Below are positions 1-9,768 of a DNA stretch of 64,000 nucleotides, piece by piece. This stretch comes from Acidobacteriota bacterium (GTDB lineage Bacteria > Acidobacteriota > Blastocatellia > Pyrinomonadales > Pyrinomonadaceae), in NCBI GenBank assembly GCA_003223935.1, contig QHXQ01000023.1, forward strand, positions 1-64,000. Reading direction: 5' to 3'. A program made the translations under genes and the position numbers. The notes beneath the pieces were generated by a model. The model did no database searches and was not told the DNA's origin. It was given only the letters and a program-made list of their open reading frames with translations. The stretch's first letter is position 1. Each line of letters begins with the position of its first letter.

Positions 1-4
1 ATGT

Positions 5-283
5 GTGGAGATTCTGACCGTCTTTCTGAAGGACGAAGAGACTCCGGGCGGCGGCCCTTCACGAGCGCATATTAAATTTGCGGCCATAAGTTATTTACGC
101 CCAAACGAGAAAGTTGTCTTATCTCATAGGACTTGGATCGATGGTAAACCGGCAGACCCTAAGCACGACAAATTAGCGTGTCTTAAAGTAGTAGCGGGTA
201 GCGTCCGACCTTACGTGCTAGATATTTCCTGGGAGAATGCGGAGGGGAAATCGCAATATCAACGGATACCGGTGGGGCACTAA
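5..283 (+). CDS. hypothetical protein, possibly cut by the window edge
   Basis: A 92-residue frame that begins at a GTG; the same frame stays open to the window edge, so the true start may lie upstream. The product looks like a compact, mostly beta-strand protein with no signal peptide, membrane segment or recognisable motif. It is followed after 6 bases by the next hypothetical gene on the same strand, which suggests co-transcription. I do not recognise the family and assign no function. The tight spacing and plausible composition are the only support for it being real. Confidence 0.45.
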   Translation: MEILTVFLKDEETPGGGPSRAHIKFAAISYLRPNEKVVLSHRTWIDGKPADPKHDKLACLKVVAGSVRPYVLDISWENAEGKSQYQRIPVGH

Positions 284-289
284 TCAGCT

Positions 290-826
290 ATGCGCACGTT
301 ACGTCCAGCGTTAGCAGAGAAACTGCGCACTGCCCGGCTCGCTCTTGATCGCGCGACCTGTGAAAACATCATTGCGCTTTGTAAACAGTACCTCGCGCTG
401 CTGGCCGAATACCGCAGTGAACTTTACAGTCTGCCTGACACGCTTGAACTAAATCCCCGCTCAAAGACTTCATCACGCGCAGAAGTTAACGCCAACAGGA
501 AGGCAGTCCGCGCTGCCATAGAGCACACCACGCGTGAGCGCGAATGGGCTGAGGCGCTCATCCTCTCGTTCACCGCGATCAGCGGCTACGGCGCAGTAGA
601 GACACTTAGCAGGCAGAAACACAGAGGCCGTGCCGACTGGCGGTTGAGCGCGAGCGGAGCCAGTTATAGCGACGCCGCCAGCAGTGAGAGAATGACAATC
701 CAAGAAGCGGTTGAGACCGCGAGCCTGCTCCGGCGTGAGGCACACGTAGCCAGAAACGCATCTGCCGCAGGCGCGGGCCGAATAACTCCCCCGGATATTC
801 CCAAGCCTGAGTTAGAGCTTTGGTAG
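290..826 (+). CDS. hypothetical helical protein
   Basis: A 178-residue, Arg/Ala/Glu-rich and probably all-helical soluble protein with no signal peptide or membrane segment. Its C-terminus (ITPPDIPKPELELW) is proline-rich and likely unstructured. It lies between two other small same-strand genes, 6 bases after the first and 10 bases before the next, so the three look like one small operon. No motif identifies a function. The composition resembles a coding frame rather than an antisense shadow, but confidence rests mainly on operon spacing. Confidence 0.5.
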   Translation: MRTLRPALAEKLRTARLALDRATCENIIALCKQYLALLAEYRSELYSLPDTLELNPRSKTSSRAEVNANRKAVRAAIEHTTREREWAEALILSFTAISGYGAVETLSRQKHRGRADWRLSASGASYSDAASSERMTIQEAVETASLLRREAHVARNASAAGAGRITPPDIPKPELELW

Positions 827-836
827 GAAGCGCAAA

Positions 837-1079
837 ATGATAATTTGTGAATTCTGTATGCGGTACGAGCCGGATGGCAAATGCGAGCTTGGCCTCAACA
901 TACCCAAGGGGATGAGTTGCCGTGAATTTGACCCGGGCCTAGCGAGATTCTGTGCCAACCCTAAAGATTTCGTCAGCCCCCGGCAGATCATCGAGATGTC
1001 CACCTATTTTGGCATTAAGGGAATGGAGCTAAAGAAGATTAAGCTTATGACTGCAAGAGAAGAAAGTAGTCGGTTGTAG
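837..1079 (+). CDS. small Cys-containing hypothetical protein
   Basis: An 80-residue protein that opens with a CxxC knuckle (ICEFCMRY), followed by further cysteines near residues 17, 28 and 39. This pattern suggests a small zinc ribbon or other metal-bound fold. The C-terminal third is Lys-rich and helical. It is the last gene of the three-gene run starting at the window edge. Immediately downstream, overlapping its stop, lies a decayed gene fragment, so the downstream boundary of this operon appears rearranged. Function unknown. Confidence 0.55.
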   Translation: MIICEFCMRYEPDGKCELGLNIPKGMSCREFDPGLARFCANPKDFVSPRQIIEMSTYFGIKGMELKKIKLMTAREESSRL

Positions 1080-1455
1080 ATTCCGCGACTGGGAGTTTGA
1101 TTACGTCGGGTACGGCAGCGATGGCAGTCGGTTCAACGGCCAAGGCGAGTGGCACTTCGGTTGGGTGCTTGAAGGGCGCGCCGTGCAGGATACATGGATC
1201 ATTCCCGCCGTGTGGAGCGCAACAAAGCGGGCGCTGGTCTTGGCGAGTACGGCACGACCGTGCGCTTCTACGATCCCAAGCTCGACGCTTGGCGCGTGGT
1301 CTGGACGGGCTCCGTACACGGCGAGCTGCTCACTTTCATCGCTCGCAAGGTAGGCGACAAGATCGTGATGGAAGGGCAAGACGGCGACGGCGCGCAGGCG
1401 CGTTGGATATTTTCAAAGATTACGAGTCAATCCCTTTACTTGATGATTATTGTGC
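1078..1455 (+). pseudogene. frameshifted, 5'-truncated remnant of a beta-barrel-like protein
   Basis: Two adjoining frames read as one protein. Frame 1 (from about 1081) gives FRDWEFDYVGYG, then GEWHFGWVLEGRAVQDTWII. Frame 3 (from about 1212) continues with ERNKAGAGLGEYGTTVRFYD, DAWRVVWTG, GDKIVMEGQDGDG and RWIFSKIT. The join falls near 1205-1215 and needs a one-base indel. There is no start codon in frame, because the coding signal runs into the preceding gene's stop. The tail after RWIFSKIT is not protein-like. The pattern resembles DUF1579-like small beta-barrel proteins of about 150 residues. The family call is from memory and weak; the decay is seen directly. Confidence 0.6.
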
Positions 1456-1732
1456 CAGTCGTCGCCCCACGTGAGCATGGATACCCACCAACTGTTCGGT
1501 CTTTCGTTGAATGTCAGTGACCGTTTCGTTACTCATTCAAGCTCCCTACCATTTTCAAGATATTTACCTACACTTTGATAACATGGCAGGGCGGATGCGC
1601 GCCGGTTCGCTTGTAATAGTTACGCAATTTTGAGACCTGAAGAGTCCCTCGCCTTACAGTGGAGTGCTGTCGCAGCCCGACTGAAAGCCTTTGCTCGTCT
1701 GCGGGCAGCGCGGTGTCAGCATCAGCTTCTCG

Positions 1733-1984
1733 TTACGATTCATCTCTACCTCGCAGGCTTCGCCTCTTGTCCCTCTTTTTCTCGTTCGCCAGCTTCAGCA
1801 CGTCACCCGGTTGACAGTTAAGCCCCCGGCAGATCTGCTCCAAGGTGGGGAAGTTGATGCCTACCGCTCTGCCTGTCTTCAACCGCCACAGCGTCGAGTG
1901 ACTGATGCCCGTCTCCTTGGCCAGCCAATAGAAAGTCCGCCCACGCGCTTCCAGCAACTTATCGACTCGAATTTCGATCACCAT
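1733..1984 (-). CDS. XRE/Cro-family helix-turn-helix regulator
   Basis: An 83-residue DNA-binding protein. A single HTH domain covers residues 5-65: FYWLAKETGISHSTLWRLKT forms the helix-turn-helix, followed by FPTLEQICRGLNCQPGDVL, the usual C-terminal helices of short XRE repressors. The tail is basic (KKRDKRRSLRGR). The start was placed at the ATG at 1984 because a GGGAGAGGAG purine run sits 3-5 bases before it; the upstream ATG at 2002 has none. It is a free-standing gene, divergent from the ABM-like gene. A TATAAT-like box lies 28 bases upstream. It could regulate itself or the divergent gene, or be the orphaned half of a lost toxin-antitoxin or phage module. Confidence 0.8.
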   Translation of the reverse strand: MVIEIRVDKLLEARGRTFYWLAKETGISHSTLWRLKTGRAVGINFPTLEQICRGLNCQPGDVLKLANEKKRDKRRSLRGRDES

Positions 1985-2011
1985 GCGCTCCTCTCCCAAC
2001 ATTCAGTGTCT

Positions 2012-2017
2012 ATTATA
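2012..2017 (-). promoter_or_regulatory. candidate -10 box for the XRE regulator
   Basis: On the minus strand this reads TATAAT, a perfect sigma-70 -10 hexamer, about 28 bases before the chosen ATG at 1984. The surrounding 2003-2070 stretch is very AT-rich compared with the window and contains imperfect ATATAC/GTATAT repeats that could be operator half-sites. No convincing -35 is visible, so this is a suggestion only. Confidence 0.4.
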
Positions 2018-2052
2018 TCCGAAGTATATCACTTATAAAATATATTCTACAC

Positions 2053-2081
2053 TTGACATATATCTTTGTCTAGCGTAAGGT
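2053..2081 (+). promoter_or_regulatory. candidate sigma-70 promoter for the ABM-like gene
   Basis: A perfect TTGACA at 2053-2058 is followed after 17 bases by TAAGGT at 2076-2081, a weak -10. It points toward the monooxygenase-like gene starting at 2176, leaving a leader of about 85 bases. It lies back to back with the candidate promoter of the XRE regulator, so both could share an operator. Confidence 0.4.
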
Positions 2082-2175
2082 GCTTAAGAACCGAGTCCGC
2101 TTACTCTCTTCTCAGCTCCTCCGGGATCCTCCGGATCACCTGAAGTCCACAGCCCAACCACTAAGGAGCTGAATA

Positions 2176-2493
2176 ATGTTCACACGCCAACTCACGCTGA
2201 AACTTAAACCGAACTCCGCCACAGCACTTACTACCGCCATGGAGACAACGATTCTCCCGATGCTGCGCAAGCAGAAGGGCTTCCGCGAGGAGATCACCTT
2301 CATCTCGCCGGAACGCTCGGAAGCGGTAGCCTATAGCCTCTGGGACACCAAAGAGGACGCGCAGGCTTACAACCACGCGGGGTACGCGGAGATACTGAAG
2401 ACCCTGTCGAATGTGCTGGAAGGAAATCCGAGAGTGGAGACCTTCGAGGTCTTCACTTCGACGTTCCCCAAGAGCGCTGCTAAAGCTGTCTGA
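2176..2493 (+). CDS. ABM-superfamily small protein (dimeric alpha/beta barrel)
   Basis: A 105-residue protein with the shape of antibiotic-biosynthesis-monooxygenase (ABM) domains: strand (RQLTLKLKP), helix, a PMLRKQKGFREEITFISPER segment, then a SLWDTKEDAQAYNH helix. The KGF...E and WDTKEDA pieces are typical of this ferredoxin-like, dimeric fold. Members include quinone-modifying oxygenases and many uncharacterised proteins. A strong AAGGAG lies 8 bases before the ATG. It sits alone between a divergent regulator and groES. A G/C hairpin after its stop may terminate it. Family confidence is good; the substrate is unknown. Confidence 0.7.
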   Translation: MFTRQLTLKLKPNSATALTTAMETTILPMLRKQKGFREEITFISPERSEAVAYSLWDTKEDAQAYNHAGYAEILKTLSNVLEGNPRVETFEVFTSTFPKSAAKAV

Positions 2494-2519
2494 GGTAAAT
2501 AGAGCTTGTAACTTCGAGC

Positions 2520-2539
2520 GGGGCGGAGATGTCCGCCCC
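2520..2539 (+). terminator. 8-bp GC hairpin between the ABM gene and groES
   Basis: GGGGCGGA and TCCGCCCC form a perfect 8-bp stem with a GATG loop. There is no T-run after it, so it is a weak candidate for an intrinsic terminator. It could equally be a leader structure or RNase barrier in front of groES. Confidence 0.45.
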
Positions 2540-2589
2540 CTCGTCGCATCCAGTTGGTAGAAAAACCGAAAGGGAGAGCGGAGTAAGTT

Positions 2590-2955
2590 ATGACGACAAA
2601 TATCAGACCATTACATGACCGAGTGATCGTGCGTCGGATCGAGGAAGGCGAGCAGGTTCGCGGCGGCATTATCATCCCCGACACGGCGAAAGAGAAACCG
2701 CAGGAAGGCGAAGTGATCGCTGTCGGCGCAGGCAAATACAGAAAAGACGGCTCGCGTCAGGCGTTGGACGTTAAGGCCGGCGACCGCGTCCTGTTCGGCA
2801 AGTACAGCAGTTCTGAAGTCAAGCTCGACGGGGAAGAGTTGCTGATCATGCGCGAGGACGAGATTCTCGGCATCATCAAACGCGCGGGCGCGGCGACCGG
2901 GGCGGCGGGCGGCGGTTCCGCGGCAGGTAGGGGCGGCAAGAAGAGCGGCAAGTAG
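2590..2955 (+). CDS. groES: co-chaperonin GroES with a Gly-rich C-terminal tail
   Basis: The heptameric lid of the GroEL folding chamber in the cytoplasm. Residues 4-98 are a standard Cpn10: [16 protein letters not shown] at the N-terminus, the mobile loop around [20 protein letters not shown], then [19 protein letters not shown] and the closing DEILGIIK. It is 121 residues instead of about 95-100. The extra C-terminal stretch of about 23 residues is Gly/Ala/Ser-rich and ends in basic GKKSGK, which is not part of the normal fold. An AGGGAGAGCGGAG purine stretch precedes the ATG. It is followed by groEL 84 bases downstream. No CIRCE element is visible upstream, so HrcA control is not supported. 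Confidence 0.97.
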   Translation: MTTNIRPLHDRVIVRRIEEGEQVRGGIIIPDTAKEKPQEGEVIAVGAGKYRKDGSRQALDVKAGDRVLFGKYSSSEVKLDGEELLIMREDEILGIIKRAGAATGAAGGGSAAGRGGKKSGK

Positions 2956-2973
2956 TTCTCTGGCGGCAGATGA

Positions 2974-4683
<1,710 letters not shown>

Positions 4684-4731
4684 AGGGAGCGCAAAATCGC
4701 AAGGAAGCAGCGCGGGAAGGGGGAAGAAGTG

Positions 4732-4998
4732 ATGATGAAGATCACCCAAGCATCATTAAAGCGATACCCGAATCGTGTTGATTCAGCAACGCTAATATCA
4801 ACTCCGATGCGGTGGCTCACGCGTATCTTCGGCTGCTGGCACAAACAGATGAGTCCTCCTTTCACCCAAGACAGTGAAACCTACTGCACCTGCATGAACT
4901 GCGGCGCGCGCCGGCAGTTCAATTTGGGGCGGGGTAAGATGACCGGAGCTTACTATTTCTCTCCTCCTTCCGAGTTATACGAATCACGTGCGCCATAA
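4732..4998 (+). CDS. small zinc-ribbon-like hypothetical protein
   Basis: An 88-residue protein containing TRIFGCWHKQMSPPF and then YCTCMNCGARRQFNLG. The C-x(n)-H and CxxC pair looks like a small zinc-binding knuckle. I associate this layout (short basic N-terminus, GCWH, CMNCGARR) with uncharacterised proteins of Acidobacteriota, but cannot name a family. The start is uncertain, with GTG at 4729 and ATGs at 4732 and 4735. It follows groEL by about 50 bases on the same strand and could be cotranscribed with it. Function unknown. Confidence 0.6.
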   Translation: MMKITQASLKRYPNRVDSATLISTPMRWLTRIFGCWHKQMSPPFTQDSETYCTCMNCGARRQFNLGRGKMTGAYYFSPPSELYESRAP

Positions 4999-5092
4999 CG
5001 AGTGTTCAGCGACACAAAAGCCGGGCAAACCAGCGCTCCGCCGCTGAAACGGCACACAGCTTCAACTACGGCTCTTGTCTGTGGTTCACGAA

Positions 5093-5425
5093 ATGAGTAG
5101 AGAAGTGATGAGCAGTCTGTATGCCATGCAGCGCGCCAATGGCGACTGGTTCGCGCTTGATGATTATGGTCGTCTGCGCCTGCCGGTCTTTCGCAGCAGC
5201 AACGCGGCGATGCACGCGCGCAGCCATCACCCGGGAATGTTCCTCTTCAAACCGATGATCTTTGATGGGCATGCGCTTAAGGAACTCGCATCAGAAGAGG
5301 GTGGAGGCGACTTGTGCTTCTGGCTGGTGGACGATCCATTCATCAACCTGGGCCGGGGGCACCCACTGGATCACACGCAGTTTGACTTGCTCATGCGCTA
5401 TGCCCCGGAGCAGTCTCAACAATGA
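5093..5425 (+). CDS. hypothetical protein
   Basis: About 110 residues. It has a WFALDDYGRLRLPVFRSSNAA region followed by a DLCFWLVDDPFINLGRGHPLD segment rich in aromatic and acidic residues, giving a compact alpha/beta appearance. There is no signal peptide or membrane segment. The frame is open from a TTG at 5075; the ATG at 5093 was chosen, and ATG at 5108 is also possible. It is flanked by other small same-strand genes in an accessory-looking stretch. Not recognised. Confidence 0.5.
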   Translation: MSREVMSSLYAMQRANGDWFALDDYGRLRLPVFRSSNAAMHARSHHPGMFLFKPMIFDGHALKELASEEGGGDLCFWLVDDPFINLGRGHPLDHTQFDLLMRYAPEQSQQ

Positions 5426-5524
5426 GAACGAGAGCGAGGCTCAAACGGTGAACAGTTCGCCGCGAGCGCGACGGTAAAGAGATCGTTTCAGAATACATAT
5501 GGTTCCATTTAGAGAAAGGTAAAT

Positions 5525-5746
5525 ATGGCAACAGATAATTTGCTAGGCGCGGCAGTCAGAATACGTCGAGGCTGGCATGGAGGCAGAACCGGGAAAGTAA
5601 TAGTTTGTGATCAGCGTAACGGCCTTCCTTCTTTATACAGTGTGATCAAAGTTCAGCTCGATGGAAGCGGCCAGGTCGTAAACATAAACAGCGTCGATGA
5701 ACTGGAGAAACTCACAGACCTGCCAAGCGGTCTGGCTGTTCAATAA
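5525..5746 (+). CDS. small KOW/SH3-like hypothetical protein
   Basis: A 73-residue protein. GAAVRIRRGWHGGRTGKVIV looks like a KOW-type beta-hairpin (basic, with the HGGRTGKV turn). It is followed by SVIKVQLDGSGQVVNIN, consistent with a small SH3-like barrel. A GAGAAAGG run sits about 6 bases before the ATG. KOW-like folds often bind RNA or ribosomal partners, but nothing here proves that. It is isolated between two hypotheticals. Confidence 0.55.
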   Translation: MATDNLLGAAVRIRRGWHGGRTGKVIVCDQRNGLPSLYSVIKVQLDGSGQVVNINSVDELEKLTDLPSGLAVQ

Positions 5747-5974
5747 CACGGGCAGAGTTGCTCAAAATTATGGAAGCTGTGAAAAAGCAAAATCACTTGG
5801 AGAAACGCAACCTCAGCGGACGCATGGTTACTTGTAAGACCGAGGTAGGTGGTTCACAAGCTGAAAGGAATAAAGGTGAAGAACTTAAAACGTATGACCT
5901 CTACCCTCACACAAGCAGGCAGAGCCACAGTGGTCATCCTCAAGCTGAACAACGAGGTGGCCATACTGAACCAG

Positions 5975-6091
5975 ATGTACGAGGATCGTGCTTACGACCT
6001 TGTTATGCTCAAGATTGACCCGCGCCTTGACCCTCTGCGCGAGAACCTGCGCTTTCAAGATTTGCTGCGCCGTGACGGATTACCGCAATAG
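5975..6091 (+). pseudogene. C-terminal relic of a kinase/TPR-type protein
   Basis: The frame ending at 6091 carries MYEDRAYDLVMLKIDPRLDP then RFQDLLRRDGLPQ. This matches the final 40 residues of FlgO/TPR Ser/Thr kinase proteins; compare the intact gene at 44304-46802, which ends YKDRQPGMIFMRIDPRFAPL and then DPRFIDLQKHV. Upstream in the same frame there is no TPR or kinase sequence. Only the tail of a formerly large gene remains. The open frame starts at a GTG at 5849, but I see no coding support before about 5975. Confidence 0.6.
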
Positions 6092-6483
6092 GCGATTTAC
6101 AAAGAACCCTGTCGGCCGCTTGCCGGCGTCATCAAAATTATGGGAGCGCCAAGTTCGTGAGTCTTCCGCAATTTTGCTGATGCAGAAACACGACCCCCGT
6201 CCTTTAAGTAGCACTGCTTCTACTTCCTTCGGCTTCGAGGATTGCCATAACGGCCGTTGCGGCATTACGACACAATCATTGACTGGTCGTTTAATTAAGC
6301 ATACTATCGGCGCGTATAGCTCCGGTTAATTATTCTTCGTTAACCTCGTCAACCGGCTCTACCTGCCGTCGCTAGATCAGCAAGGCCTTTCGCTCCTACC
6401 GACTCAGTCTTCCTGGTTCCTCTTCTGACGCCGTCGCCGACTCAAGACGAGCTTGTCCGATTGCTGTCTTCAGGAGATCAATT
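6092..6483 (+). promoter_or_regulatory. 392-bp intergenic region with a candidate promoter
   Basis: No convincing gene. The best feature is TTGACT at 6279-6284, then 17 bases, then TACTAT at 6302-6307, a reasonable sigma-70 promoter pointing at the secreted protein at 6484 with a leader of about 170 bases. CAGGAG lies 7 bases before that ATG. The rest shows no repeat or strong hairpin. Confidence 0.4.
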
Positions 6484-7638
6484 ATGAACAGAAATGTTCT
6501 GAGTCAACGTCGTTGCTGGTGCATGATTCTGCTGGTGCTCGTTACGTGTGTGCCGGTCGCCGCACAGTACACGGACGGCCTCGGCGGCAACTGGAACAAT
6601 CCAACGAGCGCGACGATTACAAACATCATCATGGATCGCTACGCTCAGCGACGGCCGGCGAAGAATCTCGCGGCCAAGCGTGCCGACACGAATTCAACTG
6701 CGCGGACAGCGTCTAACGCAGCCGCACCAGCCGCGCAACTGAACGATGCCGCCTTGCATTTTCGCGCGACGGGCACGCAACTCAAGACGCGTGAGATAGC
6801 CAATCTGATTGATGCCAAAAACCCACAGGTGTTTACCATCCTGAGCACAATCCTTCAGGAGTTTGACAAAGAAGCGCAAAAGATTGGCAAGCCCAACGAC
6901 TTGGCCCTCGCGTTGAGTTTCTTCTTTGCCGTTAATGCCAACGTCTATCACGACGCAGGCGTGCCGCCAGACCCGCAGGTTTTGGAGCTACGAGATGCGA
7001 TTGCGAGCGCACTGGTCGAGGGTAACGCGCTGAGCGGCGTCGGGGATCGACAGAAGCAGGAGCTGTACGAAGCGTTGGTGATCTACACCGGCCTCGCGCT
7101 CGCCACCTATCAGGAAGGAAAAAGTGGTAACGCGGAGAGCTTGAAGTCAAGCCAGCAACTTGCCGGCCTGAATCTACTGGCAGTCACCGGCATCTCGCCG
7201 GACAAGATCAGCTTTACCGAGCAGGGATTGAGCATCGAGAGAGAACTTGCCGCTGCTACCGCGACGGTCACGCAATCTTCTACTGAGTCAGCAAGTCCTC
7301 AAATCGCTCCGTCGGAAGCTATTCACGCAGGGAAATTGGTCCTTGAGTTTGAAGGAAATGAGGTCCGCGCCAACCAGATTTACGGCGGAAAAAGAATTCG
7401 CGTCCACGGCACGGTAAATTCAATTGATGTGTTGAAAGACGGCAGAATTACCCTGACCTTTCATTCCCCGGCGGGAGGTTATGCGCAAACACGATGTTAT
7501 TTCAACAAGTCACAAAGCTCCCGATTAGCTGAAATAGTGGGTGGTCAAGAAACGATTGTTGAAGGAACTGTGCGCGGCTTTGGTGGTGGCTTTGACGGAA
7601 AGGGTTACGTTGAGTTGGAAAACTGCATCGTTCCTTGA
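6484..7638 (+). CDS. secreted protein: DUF6683-like N-terminal region plus OB-fold (tRNA_anti-like)
   Basis: A 384-residue exported protein. A signal peptide is visible (CWCMILLVLVTCVPVAA, cleavage before QYTDG). Residues of about 50-260 are helical and include FTILSTILQEFDKEAQKIGK, LALALSFFFAVN and YEALVIYTGLALATYQE, resembling DUF6683-type proteins. Residues of about 290-384 (ANQIYGGKRIRVHGTVNSID, ITLTFHSP, ARCYF-like and VEGTVRGF blocks) resemble the tRNA_anti-like OB fold. Likely periplasmic. CAGGAG precedes the ATG. The next gene starts 67 bases downstream. Both domain names are from memory and not verified; the biochemical role is unknown. Confidence 0.7.
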   Translation: MNRNVLSQRRCWCMILLVLVTCVPVAAQYTDGLGGNWNNPTSATITNIIMDRYAQRRPAKNLAAKRADTNSTARTASNAAAPAAQLNDAALHFRATGTQLKTREIANLIDAKNPQVFTILSTILQEFDKEAQKIGKPNDLALALSFFFAVNANVYHDAGVPPDPQVLELRDAIASALVEGNALSGVGDRQKQELYEALVIYTGLALATYQEGKSGNAESLKSSQQLAGLNLLAVTGISPDKISFTEQGLSIERELAAATATVTQSSTESASPQIAPSEAIHAGKLVLEFEGNEVRANQIYGGKRIRVHGTVNSIDVLKDGRITLTFHSPAGGYAQTRCYFNKSQSSRLAEIVGGQETIVEGTVRGFGGGFDGKGYVELENCIVP

Positions 7639-7705
7639 TAGCGAAGCGCATAAATTACTTTCGGCTTGGTATGCGGAACTGCGCTTAGGGACAAAGAAAC
7701 AGAAA

Positions 7706-8782
7706 ATGTCGAAAACCACAATGCACATTCTTGGGTTGCTCGCGCTCATGTTATTGGCTCTGGAAGGGGCGAGTGCCCAACGAGTTCAACCGGTACCGAG
7801 TGACCAGAAGTCGAAACCGGCGGCCCCGACCGAGGAGGCGCGCGACGAGTTCTTCGGCGCAGTGACGGATGAAGACGAAGGCCTCGTGCGCAGACTCTTA
7901 CAACAAAACCCTGCGCTCATCAGTGCGAGTAACGAAGACGGAACGGCGCTTCATTGTGCAGTAGGCCATAACAAGATTCTGGCAATTCTGCTCGCTAAGA
8001 ATGCCGACCCGAATGCGAAGAATGAATCGGGTGAGACACCGCTGCACCTCGCCGCGGCGGGGGATTTCGAAAGCGCAGAACTGCTCTTAGCCGGCGGAGC
8101 AAACGTTAATGCCGTGAACCTCGCGGGCGACACTCCCTTGCACATGGCCGCGTCGAAGGATATTGCAGAACTGCTCGTGACTAAAGGGGGAAATATTGAG
8201 GCCAGGAATAAAGGCGGGCGGACGCCGCTCCACGCAGCCGCCAAAGCGGGCCAGACGGAGATCATCGAATACCTGTTGAGCCTTAACGCCGACGTGAATG
8301 CCAAAGACGGGGAAGGCAATACCCCGATGATGCTCGCTACCGAGCTAAAGAACAAAGAGGCAATCGAACTTCTACAGTGGACAAACGGTCGGCGCTTAGA
8401 TGTCAAGGAGGCGGAGAAGGGAATTGTCGGCCATGGCTTGCCCGTCAAGGTGCTAGGCGCTCTCGCTAGCAGGCTTCGGATCGTGAACAAGTATGTACTG
8501 ATAAAGAAGGGCCTGAGCGACGCGGAACTTATCAAGCTGGCAAAAGAGCTGCACCGCCTAGAGCCTAAAACGAGTTTCTGGATGCTGGATGACGACGCCA
8601 AGGCGGAGGAACTGCTCAAGGCGCTGGCGGATTATGCGGCCGGCAGACCGGATGTCACTCCAACTGACTGGCTCAAAGAGCACTTGGTCGCCAATGTACA
8701 GGAATACATTGGTCCCGGCACGACCAGATCGTGGGGTCTCGCTCGTGGTCTCGGCTCCGACAAGATTGCCGACCTTCCGTAG
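7706..8782 (+). CDS. exported ankyrin-repeat protein
   Basis: 358 residues. The ATG at 7706 was chosen because MSKTTMHILGLLALMLLALE is a signal peptide ending at GASAQ; the longer open frame reads into the upstream gene. Residues of about 40-235 hold five to six ankyrin repeats (EDGTALHCAVGHNKILAILL, SGETPLHLAAAGDFESAELL, AGDTPLHMAASKDIAELL, GGRTPLHAAAKAGQTEIIEY). The C-terminal 120 residues are a helical domain I do not recognise. Ankyrin arrays mediate protein binding; export places this one in the periplasm or outside. It could form a pair with the upstream secreted protein. No strong Shine-Dalgarno is visible. Confidence 0.8.
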   Translation: MSKTTMHILGLLALMLLALEGASAQRVQPVPSDQKSKPAAPTEEARDEFFGAVTDEDEGLVRRLLQQNPALISASNEDGTALHCAVGHNKILAILLAKNADPNAKNESGETPLHLAAAGDFESAELLLAGGANVNAVNLAGDTPLHMAASKDIAELLVTKGGNIEARNKGGRTPLHAAAKAGQTEIIEYLLSLNADVNAKDGEGNTPMMLATELKNKEAIELLQWTNGRRLDVKEAEKGIVGHGLPVKVLGALASRLRIVNKYVLIKKGLSDAELIKLAKELHRLEPKTSFWMLDDDAKAEELLKALADYAAGRPDVTPTDWLKEHLVANVQEYIGPGTTRSWGLARGLGSDKIADLP

Positions 8783-8997
8783 CCCTTCAAAAATAAATTA
8801 GTGGCACGACAGCTAATAACATACCAAAACAACAAAACGACATTATGGCGCGACTTTGGAAAGAGGAGCTTATGACTCGACTTTATCCAACTAAGCCGCG
8901 AGAGCAAGGCAGAAAACAAGTGGTCCAGTACCTTGCCGGGAATTTGCACGAACTCTGCCTGTCGAGCAGAGTTCACTAAATATCGAGACCGCCATAA

Positions 8998-9561
8998 ATG
9001 CTGTCGCACCAATGCCAGACAATCCGTGAAGGTCGCTTCACGCTTTTCATGCCACGCTGCCGTGTTGAGCGGTATCTCTCCGTCGGGTTGCAGTTCGTCG
9101 TCCTAACCCTCATCACTGGCAGGCCCGTCAAACGAGGTGAAGCGCAAGCGAGCAACACCTTCACGACGCCGAGCGTCGTTCATTTCGCAGTCGTGCTGTT
9201 GCTGTCAGCCGTTGTCAGCGCTCCATGGGACGGAATCGGCATAGTTGCAATTTTCTGGGGTTTGGTGGGCCTCAGCGGGATTGTGTACACAGTCGTCGTG
9301 GCCCGCCGTATGCGACGGCAAACCGCCTACCGGCCCGTATTCGAGGACTGGCTGTTTCATGTGCTGCTGCCCTTGGCGGCATACGCCATACTAACCGGGT
9401 CGTCATTCGCCGCCCGCCCCTACACGCGCCCGGCCCTGTTCGCGGTCGGCACCGCGGCGCTGCTGTTACTCTTCGCTGGCATTCACAATGCTTGGGACAC
9501 GGTAACTCATCTCGTCTTTGTCAGGGAGCGAGAACAGCGGGAGGATGAGCGGGAACGCTGA
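8998..9561 (+). CDS. membrane protein, possibly with a decayed N-terminus
   Basis: 187 residues with about four membrane segments: VVHFAVVLLLSAVV, GIGIVAIFWGLVGLSGIVYT, WLFHVLLPLAAYAILTGSSF and FAVGTAALLLLFAGI, then a basic/acidic tail. The first 40 residues (MLSHQCQTIREGRFTLFMPR) look unlike a membrane protein start, while GLQFVVLTLITGRP looks like the end of a further helix. The original start may therefore have been lost by frameshift upstream. No neighbour hints at function. The 215 bases before it hold nothing I can identify. Confidence 0.55.
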   Translation: MLSHQCQTIREGRFTLFMPRCRVERYLSVGLQFVVLTLITGRPVKRGEAQASNTFTTPSVVHFAVVLLLSAVVSAPWDGIGIVAIFWGLVGLSGIVYTVVVARRMRRQTAYRPVFEDWLFHVLLPLAAYAILTGSSFAARPYTRPALFAVGTAALLLLFAGIHNAWDTVTHLVFVREREQREDERER

Positions 9562-9768
9562 GCCAGCATTTGTACGACCTCACGCAACCTTCCGACATCC
9601 CTGCCTGACACACTACCGAGGAAGCGGCCGTAATCCTCGCTGAGTAGAACACGCAGTTCGCGCTTGATGAATTGGTGTATCATGAAGGACGTTACGCCGA
9701 TATTTCTTGCTGGGTTTAACTATCGGAGGGTATATTAAATCCATAGTTGATTTGCAGGAGTAACGCCT

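Noticed and set aside
2494..2589. CIRCE (HrcA) element upstream of groES
   Set aside because: No TTAGCACTC-N9-GAGTGCTAA or close variant is present; only a GC hairpin.
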